From: Acidithiobacillus sp. HP-2
GTDB taxonomy: Bacteria; Pseudomonadota; Gammaproteobacteria; Acidithiobacillales; Acidithiobacillaceae
Direction: 5' to 3'
NCBI RefSeq assembly: GCF_015100155.1
Contig: NZ_JACKZA010000006.1
Location: 113,114 to 177,113 of the forward strand
DNA: 64,000 bases
Positions 56,483-64,000 of this stretch are shown here, in pieces. Numbering within the stretch: position 1 is the stretch's first letter; every line of letters begins with the position of its first letter. The notes under the pieces are model-generated. The model had not been told where the DNA came from and ran no database searches. It was given only the letters and a program-made list of their open reading frames with translations. A program made the translations under genes and the position numbers.

Positions 56483-59200
56483 ATGACTGATGCAGAAAGC
56501 GCAAGTCCCTCTCGTTCGCCCCAGCCCAAAAAGCCGGGAGGAAAAAAGTCCGCAGCGGTTGCGCCACGGGACTGCCCGGAATTTCAGCGTTGTATGGAAG
56601 CGGCTGAAAGAGACCCGACCATTTCGGCAGATGCGCTGTTGGCCCTGTTTCGGGACATTGGGGTCTATGGCACGTTACTGGAGTTGACCATCGTTGCAGA
56701 AAATCTGCAATCAATCTTGGACCTGATCGATTTGGCGGAATTTTTGAACGCGCCGCCGGTGGAAATGTCGCAGTGGCCCCTGTTGCTTGATTGGATTCTA
56801 CGCCAGGAACCCGATGTTATTCCTCCCTCCGAATATGCAAAAAATCCCCATAAGTCTCCCTTGACAGGTGTTTGTACAAAATCTCATCCACTCTATGCGC
56901 TCTTGTGGTGGAAAACTGACCTCGGCCAGCAGGATGAATGGTATTTATTGCAGGGACATGTCCTTCTGGCGCATCTGCACTTAATCGCCAGGAACAAAGA
57001 TCGGTTCTATGACTTTGCAAGGGTTACTTCAGCCCCCTACGACGATGTTTTGGGTTATACCTACCGGGCAGGTATTTTTTTACGGGAAATTTCTGCACGT
57101 CGTGAAGGGATTTCGGCAGAACTCTTGCATCCTGAACATGCTCCCCAGGAACTGGCGGAATCAATTTATGTTGCCTGGCAGGTCTATACCAGGGGCGAAA
57201 AGACCGACGGTCAAGAGGAACAAGGTGATGAAAGAGAGCGGAAGCAGAAAAGCGAGTTTGACGAAGTTTTTAAAAAACTGACGCGCGAACCCATTCATCG
57301 CTCCTTGCGGAGCCATTTGCAGGGTTTCATCTATATGCTGGCTACCGCCTATGACTTCCATCAGCCAACGGGACGGTTGACTCAGGGTAGAGGCAAAAAG
57401 GAAAGTATTGTGGGATACCTGCCTCTTATGAATCTGGATCAAGAGACGGTCAAACCGGATTTTCAAGATCCTCAAAAACCTCAGCGCCCTCTTCGCAAAA
57501 GAGCCGAAGCAGCTGGCAGTTTCGGTAGCAAGCCGGGTGACGCTGTTCGCTATCAGAAAGAGTACGACATTGATGTCGATGAAAATGTGGGTGAAGCTTT
57601 TGTCGAGGAAGTGCCCATATGTTCACGTAAATCCGGTGGTGGTGCGGCTAATCTGCTGACGACGGCATTGCAGGGTCGAGTCCGGGCGGAAGCCCTGCAA
57701 AACCAGCTTTTCCTCTGGGATTATGAACAGTTGACGGATACCGCCATCCACGGGTTGCGTCGTGCAATGGCCGAAGCATTTCCCGATGCCCTCGAAAAAG
57801 CCCCCCTGAAGCCATCATTGCGTGCACAGAGCCTCGTTATCTTGTTTATTTTACTCGGAACTGGTATTGGCTTTGAAAAATGTCACCAGCTGAAACTGGT
57901 CAAAAGCCGAGGCCATATCAAAGGATACCATCATTTTGCCTTTCAATCGGGAGAAAAGAGGCAATGGGGTACATGGTATGTCAAAATCGAGCCTCCCAGC
58001 AGATGGTACAATCAATTTGCTGAAGCACCGAAATTGTGTGCGGATATCCAGGACTCCATCTTATGCCTGCCGGATGTGACGGGCTGTGGCGAATATCTGG
58101 AGCAGCTACTAAACCATTACTCAGATAAAAACCTCCCCAAAGTGCGCCTGTTCGGAGAGGGTAGGCGTAACTATCAACAGGATATCCAGAAATATTTGCG
58201 CACGGTCGACCCCTCTGGCTATCTCACTCTGACCCGTGTGGAAAATTTTCTCTGGTACCGATGCGCGGGTCGTGGAGACATCGGGGAAACAGAACTGGTT
58301 TTCCCTAAAAAACAGCGTCTTGGTCAGGTGCGGCGTTTTTATACGACACTCACCCAGAAAAGGTTGGTGGCGCGCTATGTCCAGGTGTTGCAGGAAACCT
58401 ATGGCAGCCATTCCTTGTTGGCCGGTTCCGTTGAGGTTTTGCCAGCAGATAATTCAGGCTATCTGGGTTCCCTGTTTCGGCCCAGGATTGAAATCATTCG
58501 GACAGGAATAAAACGATTGCAGGATCGCCTGGATCAACAGGTCCAATCCCTCCCTACGCTCAGCAACCATGCCAAAAATCTAAGTGCAGACTGGAATGCC
58601 TATTACAACGACTACACACTCTACACCTGGTTGTATTTTGCCTATGCCACCGCCTCGCGGGTAATTTGTGCGCCTTTTCCAGAAAATCCCGCAGAAGGGA
58701 CTGCGTCAGGCTTTATCGTTCATCAGGACAAATCGACGCGGGATCAGTCCCATCTGCGCTTGCTCTGGTTACCCCCAGATTTGCTTCAGCAATTGCAGAG
58801 GCAATGGGATCTGGCCATGCAACAGAAAAAATGGTCGGAGAGTTCACGTGTCCGCGACAGCGCTTCTGGCAGCAATTTTCTGATGAAGGGTCGGGCGATA
58901 ACAGGCTTGTGTCCAAACGATTTGCGTCCCGAACTAATATCCCTTTTCGAGGTGGATATGCCCGTGAACAGTCATCGACGATTCTGCCGTAGTTACCTGT
59001 TGGAACGGGGTTGCCCGGCCGAAGTGGTCGATGCCTTCATGGGGCATTGGTATACCGGAGAATCTCCCTGGAGCCGCTACTCCAGTCAGTCAGCTCTGGC
59101 CTATGTGAATCTGCTGAAGCCGTATCTGGAGTCGATGCTGAATAGCTTGGGTTTCCGGTCACAGCCCTTGCCTACTAGGGTCGCCAAGCGACAAAAATGA
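56483..59200 (+). CDS. Giant tyrosine-recombinase-like protein, degenerate (905 residues)
   Basis: First gene of a two-gene operon. Only the C-terminal third resembles a tyrosine recombinase. LLGTGIGFEKCHQLKL at residues 457-472 matches box I, but the catalytic Arg is replaced (GIGFEKC). NSHRRFCRSYLLERG at 829-843 matches box II with the usual His replaced by Asn. MGH (853-855) and Y866 are kept. The N-terminal 450 residues have no recognised domain, with a charged middle (about 230-360) and acidic stretches. It probably binds DNA or assists the downstream recombinase. Its stop overlaps the next start as ATGA. Confidence 0.6.
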   Translation: MTDAESASPSRSPQPKKPGGKKSAAVAPRDCPEFQRCMEAAERDPTISADALLALFRDIGVYGTLLELTIVAENLQSILDLIDLAEFLNAPPVEMSQWPLLLDWILRQEPDVIPPSEYAKNPHKSPLTGVCTKSHPLYALLWWKTDLGQQDEWYLLQGHVLLAHLHLIARNKDRFYDFARVTSAPYDDVLGYTYRAGIFLREISARREGISAELLHPEHAPQELAESIYVAWQVYTRGEKTDGQEEQGDERERKQKSEFDEVFKKLTREPIHRSLRSHLQGFIYMLATAYDFHQPTGRLTQGRGKKESIVGYLPLMNLDQETVKPDFQDPQKPQRPLRKRAEAAGSFGSKPGDAVRYQKEYDIDVDENVGEAFVEEVPICSRKSGGGAANLLTTALQGRVRAEALQNQLFLWDYEQLTDTAIHGLRRAMAEAFPDALEKAPLKPSLRAQSLVILFILLGTGIGFEKCHQLKLVKSRGHIKGYHHFAFQSGEKRQWGTWYVKIEPPSRWYNQFAEAPKLCADIQDSILCLPDVTGCGEYLEQLLNHYSDKNLPKVRLFGEGRRNYQQDIQKYLRTVDPSGYLTLTRVENFLWYRCAGRGDIGETELVFPKKQRLGQVRRFYTTLTQKRLVARYVQVLQETYGSHSLLAGSVEVLPADNSGYLGSLFRPRIEIIRTGIKRLQDRLDQQVQSLPTLSNHAKNLSADWNAYYNDYTLYTWLYFAYATASRVICAPFPENPAEGTASGFIVHQDKSTRDQSHLRLLWLPPDLLQQLQRQWDLAMQQKKWSESSRVRDSASGSNFLMKGRAITGLCPNDLRPELISLFEVDMPVNSHRRFCRSYLLERGCPAEVVDAFMGHWYTGESPWSRYSSQSALAYVNLLKPYLESMLNSLGFRSQPLPTRVAKRQK

Positions 59201-62200
59201 TGGAAGAAGCAAAATTTTCTCTGAATGTTGCAACACCCAAACCTCCCATCCAGACAGCCTCTTTTAAGGAAATTCGTCAGGAAATTCTGCAGATGCCGGC
59301 TGCTAAACGTGGACAGTTTCTATTTGACGAGGCAGAAATCGAAGAATACGAGCGATGGCTTTTGCGGGAAAGCAATACGGCATATGCCCGAAAGAAAGGA
59401 ACTGAAGGGCTGCCTTATAGAACCTTCCTCAATAACCTGCAGGGAGCTGTTACCCATTTTTTGGTATCCGATAAAGGCCGGGAGTCCTTGGCGACCACGC
59501 TGCATGACCGGATCCTGGAAACCTATGCGCCGGATGGGGGCAACAATAAATGTACAGACATCAAAGCCGGACTCAAATCCCGGCTGCGGGCTCAGGCCAA
59601 ATGTCTACAATATTTCAGCCTGCTGATCCGGCGTGGGAATCAGGCATCGTTATGGACCTGGTGCCCACCGGCCGTACCGATGATGCTGGAACGCGAAGCA
59701 ATACCCTTTCGGAGGCAAGCCATGGCGGATTACCAGCAGGTCGGTAATGCCAGAATGCTGCTGAAACAGGCAATGCAGCAAAAACATTCAAGGCTGGATG
59801 GATCCCGGGCGGAAATCCAAGCCTATTGTGAGGGAGAAATTCTGCTGTCGGCACTACTTTTTGGTGGCTTAGGGGAAATGGTGGCATTAAAGTGTCTGTC
59901 ATCTATGTTGCGTGGGCGGCATGCGCTGGTCTATTTCGAATCACCGGGACTCACATTCTGGGACCTGCAAATTCCTATGCCTCGGGGTGGTGTGCGGTTG
60001 CGCCGCTGGTTTCCTGATCCATTTTCGGAAATCCTGATTTTGCATTATTTGCGGGCATTTCCACGGACAGATGATGCAGAAGACACGCTACAGCAACGGA
60101 CCTCGGAAATATCCGCGCAGGAAATACAACGGATCATGACATTACCCTTGCGCAAATGGCCCCGGATCGGACGACGGCATCTCCAAATCAGGGCATTGTT
60201 CAGAGGCATGACACAAGCGGCGCGTCTGGAATTACCGCAATTTTTGGGTGCTTATGCCTTGGGAGATCTGGATGCCCATGCCTTGGTAAGTCAAAGTTGG
60301 TGGCGTATTCATGGCTATTCTGAAGGGTCTCAGGCCAAGATTTCTGAGGCAAAGGAAAGTATATCGAATAAAGCCGATGCAGCGTTGGAATCAGCCCCTG
60401 AAGTAATGGAAGGGGTTGTGACGGTCGCCTGGCTGCGGGCACTACGGCAGGCCATGCGGGCCAAAAACCGAGCCAATGCTCTAAAACTGCTAAAGGACGC
60501 TCTGAAGCAGGAGAATGTTTCGGATCCCCTGGGAAGGCGTATGTTTGCCTGGGCTGAGCATTTACTGAAAGAAGGCTCATCCTATCGCCACCGCTTGGAG
60601 ATGACGACTATTCGCCGCTATGTTAGCCGTCTCGCGGCCTTGATGCTGCAGGTGCTGGAAGATACCCAGTTGGTGGAAAGTTTCGGTGATCCGTCCTGGC
60701 GTCAACTTTATGAAGACCTTCTGGAGCAGGTCGATACGGTACATCAGAGAGTCCATCTGATTCGGGCCATTCGGGAATGGCATCAGTTTCTGGTGGAGCG
60801 TCAGGGAGTAGACCCTTTACTGCTTCAGGATCTGGGTGGGTTTCAGATCGATGTGATTCCCGACGCTCAGGTCATCAGCGAGGCGGAGTTCGTTCGCCTG
60901 AAAAAACGCCTTCAGGATGGCAGGCATGCCCTGCACCATCAGCAGCTTCCCAATCTGCTCACGCTGGTTGCCATTCTGGGCTACCGTTGTGGGCTGCGGC
61001 GCATGGAAGTGCTGCGTCTGCGTCTGACCGACTGTCATCTGATAGGGCAGGCCAGATTGCTCATTCGTCCATTTAGTGAACGGCGTTTGAAAACCCGTCA
61101 TGCAACGCGCGCTTTACCACTGGATGTGCTGTTGGAGAATGACGAACTGGAACTTCTGCGTAAATGGATAGCCTATCGCGGAGAAAGTGGCGCGGTTTCT
61201 GGTGAGGAATATCTCTTTGTGCTCCCTGAGATTGGTCACAATCCCATTGCCCAGGAAACTGCGATGTCCCGCATTCATGCAGATATGCGAGCGGTTACGG
61301 GCAACCAAAGCCTGCATTTTCATCATCTGCGGCATAGTTTTGCTAACCAGATTTTGTGGAAGTTGATGTTGGCAGATATTGGGCCGCAATATTTACCTTT
61401 GCCATATAAGAGCGAACAGGGTTCCGCCCGGGTATTTCGGCAGAGATTGTTGGGTGTTGATCACGCCAACCGCAAGCAGCTCTATGCCGTAGCGGCGCTG
61501 TTGGGACACTCCGGTCCTGAAATCAGTATGAACCACTACCTGCATAACCTGGATCTGATTCTGGCTTTGCATCTGCGTGTACAGATAGCTGAAGCCCATT
61601 CGATCCGTGATTGGCTCGCAATACTGGCAGGCCTACTGCATGAGAAAACTATTTATCGAGCCTATAAGCAGGCGGGTATGGATGGTCTGTTGTCAAGGCT
61701 TCGGATCAAGATGCCGGATGATCTGCAGTCCCCCGAATTTTTACAGGAGGACGGGATGTTTCAAACTGTATCCTCTGAAACTGCATCCGCCCAATCCGTA
61801 GGAGCGTCCAAAATCCGCATCCTGGAAAATCTTTGGTATTTACTTTTGCAGGGGTTTACCCAATCTGCAGTGATTACCGATCCGCAAAAAGCAGAAGACG
61901 AATTGTTCTGGCAGCCCATAGCTGAAGACGTTGACTACACCGCACAGCAATTAGCCCGAATGGCGCGCAAAGCGCAGGACATATTTGCGCTGAAAAGCCG
62001 GATGGGTCCGCGCCACAAGTCGCTTAAAATTCCTCAGTTCGGCAAAGGCACGCTGGAAATACCCTTGCCACCCCGTCCCTTAACCCGGAATGACCAGGAA
62101 CACCTAAAAAACATGCTTCCAGGATTCTGGACCATGATGGAGCAAGATCCTGCACTATTAAGCAGCGCGCTTGATGCGTACCTGAAAAGAGCCTGGCGCA

Positions 62201-62556
62201 GTGAGCCTGGAGTTTTGCTGCTACGATCCCCGGACGATACTAAGGAAGTGGTTCTAGCGCAAGCCTACAAGCAACTGCTGCTGCAATTGGGGATTTCCCC
62301 GCGTAATATCCGGTATCTGAGCTTTGATCATGAGAAGCAGCGTTCCCGTTGGCGGCAATCCTGGCGGGTAGCGCTGCATCTCAATAAGCGGGATGAGATT
62401 CAGGTCAAGCATGCTTTTGAAAAATGGGAGAGTACGGAAGCCTCCTGGTTGCAGATCCAGCCAGTTTTTGAGCGGGCAGGGTGGCAACCGCAGGGTATGT
62501 CCCCGGCGTTCAGTTATTTGATGGTGATGGGGGCGATGGTTTTGGTTGGGTTGTAG
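59197..62556 (+). CDS. Giant tyrosine recombinase (1119 residues)
   Basis: Second gene of the operon, coupled to the first by a 4-base overlap. A complete active site lies in the middle: R601 in YRCGLRRMEVL, K632 in RRLKTRHATR, HxLR with H709/R712 in FHHLRHSF, H771 in LLGHSG and Tyr 781 in NHYLHN. Residues 1-550 include possible core-binding helices. About 340 residues follow the Tyr, far more than in usual integrases (10-50), with no recognised domain. It is likely an active recombinase of a transposon-like or island-mobilising system. Large paired recombinases such as those of the gamma-mobile-trio elements come to mind, but I cannot confirm relationship. Confidence 0.75.
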   Translation: MMEEAKFSLNVATPKPPIQTASFKEIRQEILQMPAAKRGQFLFDEAEIEEYERWLLRESNTAYARKKGTEGLPYRTFLNNLQGAVTHFLVSDKGRESLATTLHDRILETYAPDGGNNKCTDIKAGLKSRLRAQAKCLQYFSLLIRRGNQASLWTWCPPAVPMMLEREAIPFRRQAMADYQQVGNARMLLKQAMQQKHSRLDGSRAEIQAYCEGEILLSALLFGGLGEMVALKCLSSMLRGRHALVYFESPGLTFWDLQIPMPRGGVRLRRWFPDPFSEILILHYLRAFPRTDDAEDTLQQRTSEISAQEIQRIMTLPLRKWPRIGRRHLQIRALFRGMTQAARLELPQFLGAYALGDLDAHALVSQSWWRIHGYSEGSQAKISEAKESISNKADAALESAPEVMEGVVTVAWLRALRQAMRAKNRANALKLLKDALKQENVSDPLGRRMFAWAEHLLKEGSSYRHRLEMTTIRRYVSRLAALMLQVLEDTQLVESFGDPSWRQLYEDLLEQVDTVHQRVHLIRAIREWHQFLVERQGVDPLLLQDLGGFQIDVIPDAQVISEAEFVRLKKRLQDGRHALHHQQLPNLLTLVAILGYRCGLRRMEVLRLRLTDCHLIGQARLLIRPFSERRLKTRHATRALPLDVLLENDELELLRKWIAYRGESGAVSGEEYLFVLPEIGHNPIAQETAMSRIHADMRAVTGNQSLHFHHLRHSFANQILWKLMLADIGPQYLPLPYKSEQGSARVFRQRLLGVDHANRKQLYAVAALLGHSGPEISMNHYLHNLDLILALHLRVQIAEAHSIRDWLAILAGLLHEKTIYRAYKQAGMDGLLSRLRIKMPDDLQSPEFLQEDGMFQTVSSETASAQSVGASKIRILENLWYLLLQGFTQSAVITDPQKAEDELFWQPIAEDVDYTAQQLARMARKAQDIFALKSRMGPRHKSLKIPQFGKGTLEIPLPPRPLTRNDQEHLKNMLPGFWTMMEQDPALLSSALDAYLKRAWRSEPGVLLLRSPDDTKEVVLAQAYKQLLLQLGISPRNIRYLSFDHEKQRSRWRQSWRVALHLNKRDEIQVKHAFEKWESTEASWLQIQPVFERAGWQPQGMSPAFSYLMVMGAMVLVGL

Positions 62557-62605
62557 ATTGATCGTAAGCGTCAACGTATTAACTTAAAAGCCGCAGAAAC
62601 GTGAT

Positions 62606-62739
62606 GTACTGGGGACCTTATTCCTCTCTATTCTGACGGGTCATCGCCGCTATGCCCACGTCACGGCGTTACGCAGTGACGGCGTGAGTCCCAACATTCT
62701 GGGCATGCGCAAGATGACCGTACTCACGCAAGATCGTCA
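62606..62739 (+). pseudogene. Transposase remnant
   Basis: An open stretch reads TLFLSILTGHRRYAHVTALRSDGVSPNILGM. This resembles a segment found near the N-terminus of one group of DDE transposases. It has no start, no catalytic domain, and joins directly to an IS66-type fragment. Confidence 0.5.
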
Positions 62740-62753
62740 GTGAAGATTCTCTA

Positions 62754-62969
62754 CGTGTGGCCATTGGCCGCAAGAATTTCTTGTTCGTGGGTAATGACGC
62801 TGGTGGTAAACGGGCCGCGTCCTTTTACAGTATCATCGAAACGTGCAAGCTCAATGGCATTGAGCCTTTCGCGTACCGCTGTGATGCCCTCGAAAAGCTC
62901 CCGACCTGGCCCAACAAAAAACTCCACGAACTCTTGCCGTGGAACTGGAAAAAATCTGCATTAGCCTGA
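62754..62969 (+). pseudogene. IS66-type transposase C-terminal remnant
   Basis: RVAIGRKNFLFVGNDAGGKRAASFYSIIETCKLNGIEPFAY followed by LHELLPWNW matches the last about 70 residues of IS66-family TnpC transposases. Everything upstream is missing, so it is a dead fragment. The remaining sequence to 63158 shows only an A7/T7 inverted repeat around 63120-63137 and no gene. Confidence 0.75.
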
Positions 62970-63158
62970 TTGGCTCCAATCCGCAAGGGTGGATTCGCTG
63001 AACGCTTACCTTGCATAGGCGTCATCAAGACGGTATCTGTTTAACAACCGCGCTTGTGAAAACGGACATTAAATTCTACCCATTCACTATTTCACTTAGA
63101 TTTTCCCAACAAGATTTTGAAAAAAAAGCTTTTTTTCTGTTAGGCGCGAATTAACACT

Positions 63159-63732
63159 TCATGGGAGCCATGGCTGCCATAAAACGGGTGAGAGACGCTT
63201 TGATCTCCTCGGACGGTTCAGTACGTGTTGCACGCCGTGTAACACCACCGGAGCTTCAGTGCCGACATCGAGCAGCACCTTGAAACGCAGGAGCCGGTCA
63301 CCGTGGGCGTGCAGTAACATTGATAGCCAGATTCCGAAATGTGTCCAATCGAGCGGCTTGTCCAGTATCAAACTGACTGCATGCACCTCGGCGTGTACCT
63401 CGGCGAGGGTTCCTAGCCGGGTCAATGTTTTAAAGACACGCTGCTGTGTCACCGCTGGCCCCGCAGCGAACTGCGTTAACCAGGCCGCCGACGCCGTATA
63501 GCCGTAAACGAGATCAGCGGCAGGATTAAGTCCTGCCAGTGCATCGCGCAGCGCCAGCAGTGCCGATGTTTCGACACAATCAGTTTTGCTGATCACTAAC
63601 GTATCGGCGGCACCCGCCTGAGCAAGCCATTCTGGATGATGGATCTGCTGGAGTTCGGCATGTATAGCATCGATCAGCGTCACAATCCGCCCTGGGCAAA
63701 AGTGTTGCCTAAGCTGTGGATCATTCGCTAGC
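63159..63732 (-). pseudogene. CobW/P47K-family GTPase, 5' end cut by IS
   Basis: The frame runs from the CTAG target at 63732: NDPQLRQHFCPGRIVTLIDAIHAEL, then ADTLVISKTDCVE (the G4 motif) and a CobW C-terminal domain with the RLLRFKVLLDVGTEAPVVLHGVQHV motif. The first about 130 residues, including the P-loop and metal-binding Cys motif, lie beyond the IS or are lost. The end also looks altered: the other frame gives EEIKASLTRFMAAM after HVLNRP. CobW proteins are metallochaperones for zinc or cobalt. Confidence 0.75.
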
Positions 63733-64000
63733 AGCCCGTCGGTTTTAACTTCGGACTACTGCCAGATTTCGCCCCGAATTTTTTGAAATCGCTCATTTTG
63801 AGTCTTTTTCGGTCATTATTGCCCTGTTTTTTGCGGTTTATCTGCATTTTCCTGCCCTACAGGCGCAATACGGCCATGCGTTTTATGTTCCACGCCAGGC
63901 AGACCAGACTCCATTCTCCCTGAACCTGACGCAGGCCGCGCAAGGAGAACTGCCGGAATCCCATCACGGATTTGATAATCCCGAAGACCGGTTCTACCGT
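63733..64000 (-). mobile_element. Second IS1182-like copy (partial, runs off window)
   Basis: Sequence from 63733 matches the left end of the IS at 18961 with only a few differences over 268 bases. It is flanked on the left by CTAG (63729-63732) and oriented the same way. The remainder lies beyond the window. Confidence 0.92.
63857..64000 (-). CDS. IS1182-like transposase, C-terminal part (window edge)
   Basis: The last 47 codons of a transposase nearly identical to the one at 19086-20450, ending with TAG at 63857. It contains the FGIIKSVMGFRQFSLRGL region with the third catalytic residue just upstream. Its 5' part lies outside the window. Confidence 0.88.
   Translation of the reverse strand, partial: TVEPVFGIIKSVMGFRQFSLRGLRQVQGEWSLVCLAWNIKRMAVLRL

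Overview
The window looks like a chromosomal piece of a Gram-negative proteobacterium, most likely Acidithiobacillus or a close relative. This rests on conserved gene blocks (rpsF-rpsR-DUF2232-rplI-dnaB-alr-radA, hemA-prfA-prmC-mutM, ftsY-ftsE-ftsX-rpoH, hslVU-xerC-DUF484-dapF, ispE-tRNA-Gln-prs), outer-membrane genes (lolB, a porin, an alanine-zipper lipoprotein), a DsrE-like sulfur-relay-type protein, and acidophile-type mobile DNA. The genus is an inference; no rRNA gene is present.

Layout. 1-11097: core genes on the + strand: end of a KimA-like APC transporter, nagZ, the S6/S18/L9 ribosomal operon with dnaB, alr, radA, a DUF4168 protein and pepP. 11108-12366: a secreted protein and an alanine-zipper lipoprotein with a strong terminator. 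12409-25254: accessory region. It holds an eroded DUF6516/HTH toxin-antitoxin pair, unknown genes, and a type I restriction-modification locus (hsdM, hsdS, hsdR). Between hsdM and hsdS lie a DUF4258/YgiT-finger pair, an orphan antitoxin and a frameshifted ORF6N gene. hsdS is cut by a complete 1550-bp IS1182-like element flanked by CTAG. A YbjQ protein and a MazEF pair follow. 25371-51973: core genes again, including tRNA-His, two tRNA-Gln, prs, ispE, lolB, hemA-prfA-prmC-mutM, a dynamin-like GTPase, ferredoxin, coaD, rsmD, ftsYEX, rpoH with a textbook heat-shock promoter, hslVU, xerC, dapF, a porin, typA, apaG, yhbY and rlmE.

51984-64000: an integrated element beginning at tRNA-Arg(CCG), with integrase-arm-like repeats, a Cro/C1-type regulator, an excisionase-like protein and a tyrosine integrase. 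Next come a small unknown protein, an HD-domain protein resembling the N-terminal part of MobH/TraI_2 relaxases, and a MazEF pair with a frameshifted toxin. The most unusual part is a two-gene operon (56483-62556) for 905- and 1119-residue proteins. The larger has a complete tyrosine-recombinase active site in its middle and a long unknown tail. The smaller is a degenerate relative that keeps the C-terminal motifs but lacks the first catalytic arginine. Transposase remnants, a broken CobW-like gene and the start of a second IS1182-like copy, again at CTAG, close the window.

How it fits together: the core blocks serve translation, replication and repair, cell division, envelope building and protein quality control. 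The two accessory regions carry defence and stability modules, many decayed by frameshift or IS insertion. The restriction-modification system has intact-looking modification and restriction subunits but only half a specificity subunit.
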